DNA of 64,000 nucleotides, taken from positions 1 through 64,000 of the forward strand of contig DASSMA010000076.1 in NCBI GenBank assembly GCA_035689115.1. The letters are read 5' to 3'. Positions 49,903-57,543 of this stretch are shown in pieces; positions within the stretch are counted from its first letter, which is position 1, and each line of letters opens with the position of its first letter. Both the position numbers and the translations under genes were made by a program. The DNA is from JAHFUS01 sp035689115. GTDB lineage: Bacteria; Actinomycetota; Acidimicrobiia; Acidimicrobiales; GCA-2861595. The notes below the pieces were generated by a model. The model made no database searches. It saw only the letters and a list, made by a program, of their open reading frames with translations, and was not told the DNA's origin.

Positions 49903-52290
49903 TTACTGCGTGCGCAGGGCGGCCGCCGGCGACCGCCGGCCGGCCCACCAGCCGGCGGCGGCCCCGCCGGCCGCCAGGATCGCCAGGCCGGCCACGACCA
50001 CCCGCAGCAGGAGGGCGGCCGGCGCCGGCCCGTGCTCGGCCACGCCCAGGCCGTGGGCGCTGGCCGTCCACGCCCACCGCCCGACGGCGATGCCGAGCGG
50101 CACGCCGAGCACGGCGCCGGCGCCGCACAGGGCGGCCCCCTGGCTGGAGACGGCGCCGACCACCTGCGGTCGGGTGAGGCCGAGCGCCCGGAGCACGGCC
50201 ACCTGGCCGGCCCGGGAGCGGGCCGTGGCCACGAGGGCCTGGCCGGCGGCCAGCAGGCCGAGGGCGGCCACGAGGGCGGCCACCCACAGGGGGTAGCCCC
50301 GGACGAGGTCGAGGTTGCGCACCGAGCCCGGCGGCTTGGCCTGGTTGCTCACGAGCCCGGCCCGGCGCAGCCGGGTCAGCGCCTTCGCCCGGTCGACGCC
50401 GGACCGGAGCCGGAGGACGGCGTCGCTGTAGCCCGTGTCCCGGGCCAGCCGGTCGAGCGTGTCGGGCGTGGTGACGCCGCCGACGGCGAAGCGGTCGCTC
50501 TCGATGGTGGGCAGGAGGCCGATGCCGACGACGCGCAGCGCGGCCTCCTCCGCCCCCGGGCCGGCCTGGACGGTGACGGTGCTCCCGATGCCCTTGCCCA
50601 GGTCGCGGGCGGTCCGGCTCCCGAGCATGACCTCGTCGCCCTGGGCCGGCGCCCGGCCGGCCAGCACCGAGGGCCCGATCGCGCCCCGCACCCGCCGGAA
50701 GCCGTACAGGTCGCCGGTCGACGTCCCGATGCGGGCCGAGCCGGCGATGCGGGCCACGGCCACGTCGCCGACGTCGGCATTGCCGAGGGCGTCGTTCACC
50801 AGCTTGGCGACGGCGTCCGGGTCGTCGCCGCCGCCGGCATCCACGTCGAAGGTCCACCCGTAGGCGGCCGGCGTGGTGACCACGTGGTCCAGGGCCGCCC
50901 AGTAGGTGAGGGCGGCGACCAGGGCGGCGACGCCGGCGACCGTGCCTCCCAGCGCCGCCCGCCCCCGGCCCGGCCTGGCCCCGTCGCGCCGGGGAAGGGC
51001 CCACCGCACGCCGATGCGGGGTGCCGGTGGCAGGGCGGCAGCCGCCCGGTCGAGCAGCCCCACGCGGGCCGACCAGTCGTCGGCGACCTGCGCCGGCCGG
51101 GCTCGGAAGGCGGTGACGGCGGCGGTGCCCAGCACGACGAGCAGCAGGAGCGCCGTCCCCCCGGCGAGGACCACTGGGTCGGCGGCCAGGCCGGGCGCGG
51201 GGCCGAGCCGCAGCGACACGCCGGTGGGGAACCGGCTCGACGCGGCGACGGCGACGGCGACGGCGAGCACGGCGCCGCCGGCCGCCGCCGGCAGCACCGA
51301 CGCGGTCGCCAGCCGGGCCCGGGCCGGCCGATCCAGGCCCATGGCCTGAAGGACGGCGAGGTCGTCGGCGCGGGCCCCCACCCCCCGGGCGACGAGCTGG
51401 GCGAGAGCCAGGGCCCCGGCGCACCCGGCGGCCAGGGCGACCAGGGCCAGGGCGAGGGCCTGGACGCGCGTGGCGTCGTGCACCGGCGCCAGGGAGTCGG
51501 CGATCTTGTTGGCGTTGAAACCCTGGAGCACCTCGGGGCCGGCTCGTTCGGCGACGTGGCGGGCGCCGGCGACGACCCGCCCGACCCCGGTGCCGCCACC
51601 CACCCGCACGTCGAGCTGCGGCGGGAAACCGAAGATGGCGTCCCCGTGGGCGCGGTAGAAGGCCGGTGAGGCCAGGGCGTAGCTGCGGGCATAGCCGGCG
51701 TACCCGAGGTCGAGGCGGGTCCGCACCACGCCGACCACCCGCACCGTCGGCTTCGGCCCATGGATGTCCAACTCGTCGAAGCGGCCGGCGAGCAGGGCCT
51801 CGCCCTCCTCGGTGGCGAGGGACTGCAGCGCCGTCCGGGTGCCCACCTCGAGCCGGTAGCGGGTGGCGGCGTCCTCGTTGACGACCACGTCCTCGGCCGA
51901 GTCCGCCCGGGGCAGGCGCCCCCGCACCACGATGGGCCGGTCGATCGAACGCATCCAGGAGCGGTCGGCGGCGGCGAAGACGAGGAAGTCCTGCCCGGGC
52001 AGCACGTCCTTCCGGTCCGGGGCGGCGAACAGCGGGGCGTAGGAGCCGGCGGCCCGGACCCCTCGCACCCGCGCGATGTCCGCCCGCACCCCGGGCGGCA
52101 GGTTGTCGAACTCGGCGTCGGGAACGGCGCGGTCGGTGAGGAAGGCGTCGTAGGCGGCAGCCGTCCGCCGGGCCCCGGCCGAGAGTGCGAGGACGATCCC
52201 CCCCACCGCGCCGATCACGACGAGCAGGGCCAGGTGCGACCGCCAGCGGCGGCGGAGCTCGCTCCCGAGCCACAGGCGCACGAGGGTCAC
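49903..52290 (-). CDS. FtsX/MacB-type ABC permease, large
   Basis: This 795-residue protein starts at GTG 52290, only 6 bases after a -10-like TTCGAT, suggesting leaderless translation. The architecture is that of duplicated FtsX permeases: an N-terminal membrane helix (LALLVVIGAVGGIVLALSAG), a large extracellular domain (about 40-240), three membrane helices, a second extracellular domain (about 440-660) and three C-terminal helices (about 665-790). No ATPase gene adjoins it. MacB-like systems export lipids, peptides or antibiotics. The gene faces the ArsR-SRPBCC gene across a shared promoter region. Confidence 0.85.
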   Translation of the reverse strand: MTLVRLWLGSELRRRWRSHLALLVVIGAVGGIVLALSAGARRTAAAYDAFLTDRAVPDAEFDNLPPGVRADIARVRGVRAAGSYAPLFAAPDRKDVLPGQDFLVFAAADRSWMRSIDRPIVVRGRLPRADSAEDVVVNEDAATRYRLEVGTRTALQSLATEEGEALLAGRFDELDIHGPKPTVRVVGVVRTRLDLGYAGYARSYALASPAFYRAHGDAIFGFPPQLDVRVGGGTGVGRVVAGARHVAERAGPEVLQGFNANKIADSLAPVHDATRVQALALALVALAAGCAGALALAQLVARGVGARADDLAVLQAMGLDRPARARLATASVLPAAAGGAVLAVAVAVAASSRFPTGVSLRLGPAPGLAADPVVLAGGTALLLLVVLGTAAVTAFRARPAQVADDWSARVGLLDRAAAALPPAPRIGVRWALPRRDGARPGRGRAALGGTVAGVAALVAALTYWAALDHVVTTPAAYGWTFDVDAGGGDDPDAVAKLVNDALGNADVGDVAVARIAGSARIGTSTGDLYGFRRVRGAIGPSVLAGRAPAQGDEVMLGSRTARDLGKGIGSTVTVQAGPGAEEAALRVVGIGLLPTIESDRFAVGGVTTPDTLDRLARDTGYSDAVLRLRSGVDRAKALTRLRRAGLVSNQAKPPGSVRNLDLVRGYPLWVAALVAALGLLAAGQALVATARSRAGQVAVLRALGLTRPQVVGAVSSQGAALCGAGAVLGVPLGIAVGRWAWTASAHGLGVAEHGPAPAALLLRVVVAGLAILAAGGAAAGWWAGRRSPAAALRTQ

Positions 52291-52323
52291 GCGGCCATCG
52301 AACCATGGTCGCCGGCCGGACAA

Positions 52324-52393
52324 CAAGGGTGCAGGCCGCACCCCGAGCGCGGGCAGGCCACTCTTGACAGGTGACCATCCGGTCACCTATTCT
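52324..52393. promoter_or_regulatory. Divergent promoter region of permease and ArsR-SRPBCC genes
   Basis: Rightward: -35 TTGACA (52364-52369), an 18-base spacer and -10 TATTCT (52388-52393), with the GTG 15 bases on. Leftward: a CTTGTTG box and TTCGAT, with a similar 18-base spacer, end 6 bases from the permease GTG. The block CAAGGGTGCAGGCC-N23-CTCTTGAC (52324-52368) recurs at 57469-57513 with the same spacing. Confidence 0.6.
52369..52388. promoter_or_regulatory. Operator AGGTGACC-ATCC-GGTCACCT
   Basis: This perfect 8-bp palindrome with a 4-base centre exactly fills the space between -35 and -10 of the ArsR-SRPBCC promoter. That is the classic place for an ArsR-family repressor site, so autoregulation is likely. 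Confidence 0.7.
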
Positions 52394-52408
52394 CTCCGCA
52401 TCGACACC

Positions 52409-53212
52409 GTGTTCAAGGCCCTCGCCGATCCCACCCGCCGCCTGCTGCTCGACGAGCTGTTCGCCGGCGACGGGCAGACGTTGCGCGCCCTCGAGGCCCG
52501 GCTGCCGATGACCCGCTTCGGCGTGATGAAGCACCTGCGGGTGCTGGAGGAGGCGGGCCTGGTCACCACCCGGCGGCGGGGCCGGGAGAAGCTCCACTTC
52601 CTCAACCCCGTCCCCATCCGGCTCGTCCACGACCGGTGGGTGAGCAAGTACGCCGAGCCCTGGGCGGCCACGCTCAGCGGCCTCAAGACCTACCTCGAGG
52701 AGGACAGCGTGAAGACGGTCAAGACAGTCTCATGGGCGGACGGCACGGCACCGGTCGCCGCCGGCACGGCGGTGTTCGAGGTGTTCATCAAGACGACGCC
52801 CGAGCGGCTCTGGCAGGCGATCGTCGATCCGGAGCAGCGCCGCAAGTACAGCTTCGGCGTGGAGACGCACTCCACGTGGCTGGAGGGGTCGGACTACACG
52901 GCCGGCGTCCCCGGCGTGGTCGACATCGCCTCCGGGCGCAACGTCGAGGTCGACCCGCCGCGCCTGCTGGTCCAGACCTTCGACGCCCTGTGGAGCGACG
53001 ACGTCCGGGCCCAGGGCACCACCAGGGTCACGTGGGAGATCGAGCCGGTCGGCACCTCCTGCCGGCTCACCGTCACCCACGACCAGCTGCCCGACGGCGC
53101 CAACGCCGAGCTCTACGGCGGCTGGCCGATGATCCTCTCGGGCCTCAAGACCCTGCTGGAGACGGGCGAGCTGCTGGACACCCCCGGCTCCCTGCGGTTC
53201 GGGTCGGGATAG
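52409..53212 (+). CDS. ArsR-family HTH fused to an SRPBCC (AHSA1-like) domain
   Basis: This 267-residue protein starts at GTG 52409; earlier in-frame starts would include the promoter. The ArsR winged HTH (about 1-90) reads VFKALADPTRRLLLDELF then TLRALEARLPMTRFGVMKHL and RVLEEAGLVTTRRRGREKLH, without the Cys metal sites of ArsR/SmtB. The C-terminal SRPBCC domain (about 125-260) reads FEVFIKTTPERLWQAIVDPE then RKYSFGVETHSTWLEGSDYT, the hydrophobic-ligand fold usually encoded by a separate gene beside such ArsR regulators. The fusion suggests a single-protein ligand sensor. It probably represses itself and the divergent permease. Confidence 0.88.
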   Translation: MFKALADPTRRLLLDELFAGDGQTLRALEARLPMTRFGVMKHLRVLEEAGLVTTRRRGREKLHFLNPVPIRLVHDRWVSKYAEPWAATLSGLKTYLEEDSVKTVKTVSWADGTAPVAAGTAVFEVFIKTTPERLWQAIVDPEQRRKYSFGVETHSTWLEGSDYTAGVPGVVDIASGRNVEVDPPRLLVQTFDALWSDDVRAQGTTRVTWEIEPVGTSCRLTVTHDQLPDGANAELYGGWPMILSGLKTLLETGELLDTPGSLRFGSG

Positions 53213-53215
53213 CGG

Positions 53216-55525
53216 TCACTCGGTGCCGAGGAGCGGGGCGGGAGCCAGCCGCCGGGCGGCCCGGGCCGGCCCTGTGGCCACCACGTTGGCCACCGCCACC
53301 AGCGCGGCGAGCACCGCGCCGAGGAGGGCGAACGGGAACACCGGGTCGGGTACGGCGCCCACCCGGCCGGCGAAGGCCTCGAACACCACCCGCCCGGCCA
53401 CCACGCCCAGGGGCACGCCGAGCAGCAGCGGCACCACGACGAACGACGTCGCCTGCCAGTGCACGGCGCGGGTGAGCCAGGACCCCTCGGCGCCGAAGGA
53501 GCGGAGGAGGGCCACGTCGCGGCGGCGGTTCCGCAGCGACGTGGCCAGCAGGTGCACGACCGTCAGCACGGCCAGTGCCGCCACCAGCCCCGCCAGGACC
53601 CACGGCACAGGGCGGAGCCGGGCCAGGTTGATGATGACGGACGGGACGCTGTTCTCCTGGAGCGGCCCGAGTCGGTCCCTGGTGTCGGCCGGGGCGCCGC
53701 GCCGCAGCCTCACCGCGGCCACGCTCTCTCTGGCGTCCGGGTCGACGGAGGCCATTCCCCGCTTGGTGACCACGGCGTCCTGGCCGACGCCGTCGAGCCC
53801 CTCCACCGAGGGCACCACGGCGATGCCGGTGACCCGCAGCCGGCGGGCGCCGGCCGCCCCCTCGGCGGGCAGCACCGAGCCGACCCGGGCGTGGAGCGTC
53901 CGGGCCGCCAGCCGCCCGAGGGCGACCTCGTCGTCGTCGGCCGGCAGCCGGCCGGACAACACGACGGGGGCCAGGTCGCCCTTCACCGGGTCGAGCCCGG
54001 CCAGTTGGAGCGTGAAGCCACCGACCCGCACCTGGCCCACGGCGTAGAGCATGAGCCCGGCCACGTCCCGGTCGCCGGCCAGCTTGGCCCGGACGTCGTC
54101 GGGCACCGCGTCGCCGCCGGTGCCGTAGTACAGGTCGCCGTTGGTGCCGAACCGCGAGCCGTCGGTGACCAGCCGGCCCAGGCTCACGCCGAACACCACG
54201 CTGCCGGTGAGCAGGGAGACGGCGGCGACCATGCCGACCACCGCGGCCCGCACCGAGCCGCGGTCGCGCCGCGTCGTGGTGGACGCGAACCGCAGCCCGG
54301 TGGCCAGCGGCGCACTCCTCGCACGGGCGGCCGCCCACTCGACGAGGGCCGACGGCGGCCGGGGCGCCGGCACCCGCCGGGCCAGCAGGAGCACGAGGAC
54401 CGTCCACCCGATGAGCACGGCGGCGAGCGCAGCCGCCCCGGCGAGGAGGAGCGGCCAGTCGGGCCGCACGCCGGGATAGGGCTCGATGCGCCGGACGAAG
54501 CCGGCCGGGAAGGCACCGGAGGCGGCGCTGGCGAGGACAGCGGCCAGCGCCGCTCCCACCACCACAGGCACCGCCGCCCGGCCGGCCGACTCGGCCAGCA
54601 CCTGGCGGCGGTCGTAGCCGAGCGCCTGCAGCCCGGGGGCCTCGTCGGCCGACTGGCGCACGCTCCTCGTCAGCAGCTGGCCGAGCACCACGACGGCGGC
54701 GGCGGCGGCCACGGCGGTGACGAGCCACAGCGCCGTCGCCTGCCCGTCGACCGCCGTGCGCAAGTCGGCGCTCACCAACGGCGCGCCGATGAGGTGCAGG
54801 CCGGCGCCCCCGGGCAAGGTGTCGAGCTGGGCCCGGAACGAGCCTCGGTCCGTGCCGGCGCGGAGCCCGACCGTCATGAAACTGGCCGCCACGCCGACGT
54901 CCCCCTGGCCGAGCAGGGACGGGGGGAAGGCGGCCAGCGGGGTGGGGTCGTCGAGCTGGTGGGGTCCGTCGACGACGCCGACCAGCACGGCGTCGAGGGC
55001 CGGCCCCTGCATGCCTTCGGCGGCGGCGTCGAACCCGGCCCGGTCGGCCTGCTCCTGGGTGAGCGTCCGGAGGCGGAACCGGTCGCCCGGGCCGATGCCG
55101 TGCACGGCGAAGCTCCGCGTGACGACGAACTCCTCGGGGTGTGCGGGGCGGGGCAGGCGGCCGGCGACGAGCCGGGCGCCGAACGCCTCCGAGTCGCCGG
55201 CGAACACCAGCCCGTCGGGCGGCTTCGGGCCCCCCGCGCGGTCGAGGCCGCCGAAGACGAAGGTGATGCCGTGCACGGAGGCGGCGCCCGGCAAGGCGGC
55301 GATCTCGGCGGTCCGCGGCGGGCCGGCCTCCTGCTCGACCTGGACGTCGGCGAGCGGCCCCGGCCACGCCGCCGTGTACCGGTCCGGCGTGGTGGCCGTC
55401 CGCCGGGCGCCGGCGGCGAAGGCCAGCACCACGCCGGCCACCGCGGCCACCGCCAGGGCGAGCGCCAGCGTCGCCCGCCACTGGCCCCGCAGCAGGCGGG
55501 TGACGCGGTAGGCGACGGCCCTCAT
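53216..55525 (-). CDS. FtsX/MacB-type ABC permease (second copy)
   Basis: This 769-residue protein starts at ATG 55525 (MRAVAYRV); a TTG at 55537 is also possible. It has an N-terminal helix (ATLALALAVAAVAGVVLAFAAG), an external domain, three central helices, a second external domain and three C-terminal helices, as in the permease at 49903-52290, to which it is a distant paralogue. The ARRTA motif after the first helix is shared. It lacks an ATPase neighbour and lies downstream of the MBL gene past a strong hairpin. It ends 3 bases from the convergent ArsR-SRPBCC stop. Confidence 0.84.
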   Translation of the reverse strand: MRAVAYRVTRLLRGQWRATLALALAVAAVAGVVLAFAAGARRTATTPDRYTAAWPGPLADVQVEQEAGPPRTAEIAALPGAASVHGITFVFGGLDRAGGPKPPDGLVFAGDSEAFGARLVAGRLPRPAHPEEFVVTRSFAVHGIGPGDRFRLRTLTQEQADRAGFDAAAEGMQGPALDAVLVGVVDGPHQLDDPTPLAAFPPSLLGQGDVGVAASFMTVGLRAGTDRGSFRAQLDTLPGGAGLHLIGAPLVSADLRTAVDGQATALWLVTAVAAAAAVVVLGQLLTRSVRQSADEAPGLQALGYDRRQVLAESAGRAAVPVVVGAALAAVLASAASGAFPAGFVRRIEPYPGVRPDWPLLLAGAAALAAVLIGWTVLVLLLARRVPAPRPPSALVEWAAARARSAPLATGLRFASTTTRRDRGSVRAAVVGMVAAVSLLTGSVVFGVSLGRLVTDGSRFGTNGDLYYGTGGDAVPDDVRAKLAGDRDVAGLMLYAVGQVRVGGFTLQLAGLDPVKGDLAPVVLSGRLPADDDEVALGRLAARTLHARVGSVLPAEGAAGARRLRVTGIAVVPSVEGLDGVGQDAVVTKRGMASVDPDARESVAAVRLRRGAPADTRDRLGPLQENSVPSVIINLARLRPVPWVLAGLVAALAVLTVVHLLATSLRNRRRDVALLRSFGAEGSWLTRAVHWQATSFVVVPLLLGVPLGVVAGRVVFEAFAGRVGAVPDPVFPFALLGAVLAALVAVANVVATGPARAARRLAPAPLLGTE

Positions 55526-55540
55526 GTCGCCGTCCAACGC

Positions 55541-55587
55541 ACTGGCATGCAGAACGTGGAGAGGTCCACTGCGTTCTGCATGTCAGT
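55541..55587. terminator. Long hairpin between MBL gene and permease
   Basis: The outer arms CATGCAGAACG (55546-55556) and CGTTCTGCATG (55571-55581) enclose an inner GTGGA-GAGG-TCCAC stem. ACTG/CAGT ends extend the pairing to 55541-55587. The MBL stop codon (55583-55585) lies inside the right edge. It is a strong terminator or attenuator separating the MBL and permease genes. Confidence 0.65.
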
Positions 55588-56428
55588 CCTCGGGGAGGGT
55601 GAGGGTCGTCCCCTCGGCGGCGGCGACCACGGGTAGGCCGGCGCCGGCCAGGCCGGCGACGAGGGCGTCGAGCTGGTCGTCGGTGCGGCCGGGGTCGTGA
55701 TGGAACAGCACCAGCCGGCGGGCGCCCGCCTTCCCGGCCAGGCCGAGGGCGTACTCCACCGCCGAGTGCCCGTAGCGGGCCTTGGCGGCGAACTCGCCGG
55801 CGGTGATCTGGGCGTCGTGCACGAGCACGTCGGCGCCGGCGGCCAGCCGCAGGGCGGCCTCGTGGTACTCCCCCAGCCCGTCGGGGCCGGGGCCGATGCC
55901 GATGGGCGAGTGGTCGGAGAGGTAGGCCACGGTGGCCCGCCCGTCGGACACCCGGAAGCCGAAGGTGCGGCCGCCGCTGTGGGGGATGTCGAGGGCCAGC
56001 ACGTCGAACCCCCCGACGCGGCGCTCCCCCGGCTCCAGCATGGTGAAGGTCCAGTCGCCCTCCAGCTGGCTGGGGCGGATCGGGAAGTGGGGCGGGCTGA
56101 AGGCCCGGGCCAGGACCTCCTCGGCGTCGTCGCCCTGGGACGGCACGAACACCTCGACCCGGCTGCCCGGGCGGTCGCCGGCGGCGAAGAAGGGCAGGCC
56201 GTGGGTGTGGTCCCAGTGCAGGTGCCCGAGCAGGATGGCGCCCTGGAACGGCTGGCCGTCGAGGACGCGGGTGAGCCGCTGGAGCCCGGTGCCGCCGTCG
56301 AGGACGAGCGTCGGGGCGTCGTCCCCGTCGAGGGACAGGGCGACGCACGAGGTGTTCCCGCCGTGGCGGACGAACTCGGGGCCGGGGGACGGCGTCGACC
56401 CCCGCACCCCGCAGAAGGTCAGCCGCAC
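55583..56428 (-). CDS. MBL-fold metallo-hydrolase (RNase Z/PDE-type)
   Basis: This 281-residue protein starts at GTG 56428, 4 bases after the cyclic-nucleotide-binding gene. The fold begins LTFCGVRGSTPSPGPEFVRHGGNTSCV. The metal motif is GHLHWDHTHGLPFF (HxHxDH), with YLSDHSP, VHDAQ and the final His in ARYGHSAVEYAL. The early GVRGSTP...GGNTSC signature is that of MBL hydrolases found with signalling receivers and cyclic-nucleotide domains, some of which are phosphodiesterases. Given the cyclase and cyclic-nucleotide-binding neighbours, a cAMP phosphodiesterase role is plausible but unproven. Confidence 0.85.
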   Translation of the reverse strand: MRLTFCGVRGSTPSPGPEFVRHGGNTSCVALSLDGDDAPTLVLDGGTGLQRLTRVLDGQPFQGAILLGHLHWDHTHGLPFFAAGDRPGSRVEVFVPSQGDDAEEVLARAFSPPHFPIRPSQLEGDWTFTMLEPGERRVGGFDVLALDIPHSGGRTFGFRVSDGRATVAYLSDHSPIGIGPGPDGLGEYHEAALRLAAGADVLVHDAQITAGEFAAKARYGHSAVEYALGLAGKAGARRLVLFHHDPGRTDDQLDALVAGLAGAGLPVVAAAEGTTLTLPED

Positions 56429-56432
56429 GCCT

Positions 56433-57434
56433 TCACCGCTCGTCCTCCCGGCGGTGGCCGCCGGCCACCTCCTCGAGGGCGGCCCGGTCGACGTCGTCGG
56501 CGCCGGCCACCGCCACCTTGGCCCGGGTGACGGCGCGCAGGGTGGAGGTGCGCCGGCCGCCCTCCAGCACCGCCCGCTCGCCCAGGATGGCGCCCGGCCC
56601 CACTTCGGCCACCGCCTCGCCGTCGACCTCGACGGCCAGCACGCCGTCGAGGAGCACGAACAGCTCGTGGCCCTCCTCGCCCTGGCGCACCAGCTCGTCG
56701 CCCTCGTCGACGGTCTTGACCTTCGGCTTCTTGTCGCCACCCATGATCGTGCGGGAGAGTTCCCGCTCGATGGCCGTCTCGGCCACGGTGACGAACGCCG
56801 GCGAGTCCTCGTCGCCCCAGGGCGTGTGCCCGCCGAAGGCGGTGCGGTACCACTCGTCGAAGTCGATCATGCCGGTCTTGGCGGCCAGCTTGCCGCTGTC
56901 GTCGTAGACCCAGTGGCGGGGGAAGGGGCTGGCGCCGGTGAGCGTGAACTCCGAGGTGCCGTCGGCCCGGATGACCAGCTCGAGGGTGGACCAGGCGGTG
57001 GGCGCCGCCATCTGCACGAACGGCGGCCGGCGCACCCGGCGGGGCGCCGGCGCCCCGGTGCGGCCGCCGGCGGTCTGCACGAAGCGCACGGCCGTGTGCC
57101 CGTCGATCTCCTGCTCGGAGCGCAGGTCCGGGAACGACACGGCCTGGAACACCATGGCCCGCTTGCCGAGGCGCACGGTGGTGGAGCCGATGTGGCCCTG
57201 GCCGGTCTGCCCGTAGCCCACGATGTGGCCGTCGCGGACCTCCACCCACGCCCGCAGCTCGTTGGCGAAGCGGAACCGGTCGTCGAGGCGGAGGGCCTCC
57301 AGGTCCTCGAGGACGTCGGGTGGCGGGGCGTCGTAATGGGCGACGCCCAGCTCGAAGGGCAGCTTGGTCATGCCCTCGACCGCCTCCGAGGGGATCCACG
57401 ACAGGGCCGTCACCGAGGATTCGTAGCGCGTCAT
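56433..57434 (-). CDS. Cyclic-nucleotide-binding-domain protein
   Basis: This 333-residue protein starts at ATG 57434, 8 bases after a TACCTT -10-like box, so it is probably leaderless. The N-terminal 220 residues form an unknown beta-rich domain (GHIVGYGQTGQGHIGSTTVR, FVQMAAPTAWSTLELVIRAD). The C-terminal cNMP domain (about 240-330) reads VKTVDEGDELVRQGEEGHEL then FVLLDGVLAVEVDGEAVAEV and GPGAILGERAVLEGGRRTST. The phosphate-binding cassette GERAVLEGGRRTSTLRA has the Glu and Arg needed for cAMP. It is divergent from the receiver-cyclase gene, so it is a likely cAMP reader of the same circuit. Confidence 0.86.
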   Translation of the reverse strand: MTRYESSVTALSWIPSEAVEGMTKLPFELGVAHYDAPPPDVLEDLEALRLDDRFRFANELRAWVEVRDGHIVGYGQTGQGHIGSTTVRLGKRAMVFQAVSFPDLRSEQEIDGHTAVRFVQTAGGRTGAPAPRRVRRPPFVQMAAPTAWSTLELVIRADGTSEFTLTGASPFPRHWVYDDSGKLAAKTGMIDFDEWYRTAFGGHTPWGDEDSPAFVTVAETAIERELSRTIMGGDKKPKVKTVDEGDELVRQGEEGHELFVLLDGVLAVEVDGEAVAEVGPGAILGERAVLEGGRRTSTLRAVTRAKVAVAGADDVDRAALEEVAGGHRREDER

Positions 57435-57468
57435 GCCACCGAAGGTACGGCTCGGGGACGGTCGCGCT

Positions 57469-57514
57469 CAAGGGTGCAGGCCCACCGGGCGGGGTGCGGC
57501 CTGCCCTCTTGACC
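57469..57514. promoter_or_regulatory. Divergent promoter element, second copy
   Basis: CAAGGGTGCAGGCC (57469-57482) and CTCTTGACC (57506-57514) are separated by 23 bases, exactly as at 52324-52369. Read outward, each end supplies a TTGA(G/C)-type -35 box about 17-18 bases from a -10-like box (TACCTT leftward, TCCACT rightward) and then a start codon within about 8 bases. Confidence 0.55.
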
Positions 57515-57543
57515 GCCGCCGCTCCAGGCTGTCCACTCTTGGC

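Noticed and set aside
57421..57434. Another GTAGCG regulatory site
   Set aside because: It lies within the first codons of the cyclic-nucleotide-binding gene and lacks the flanking CGTCGAAC or CTAC half, so it is probably coincidental.
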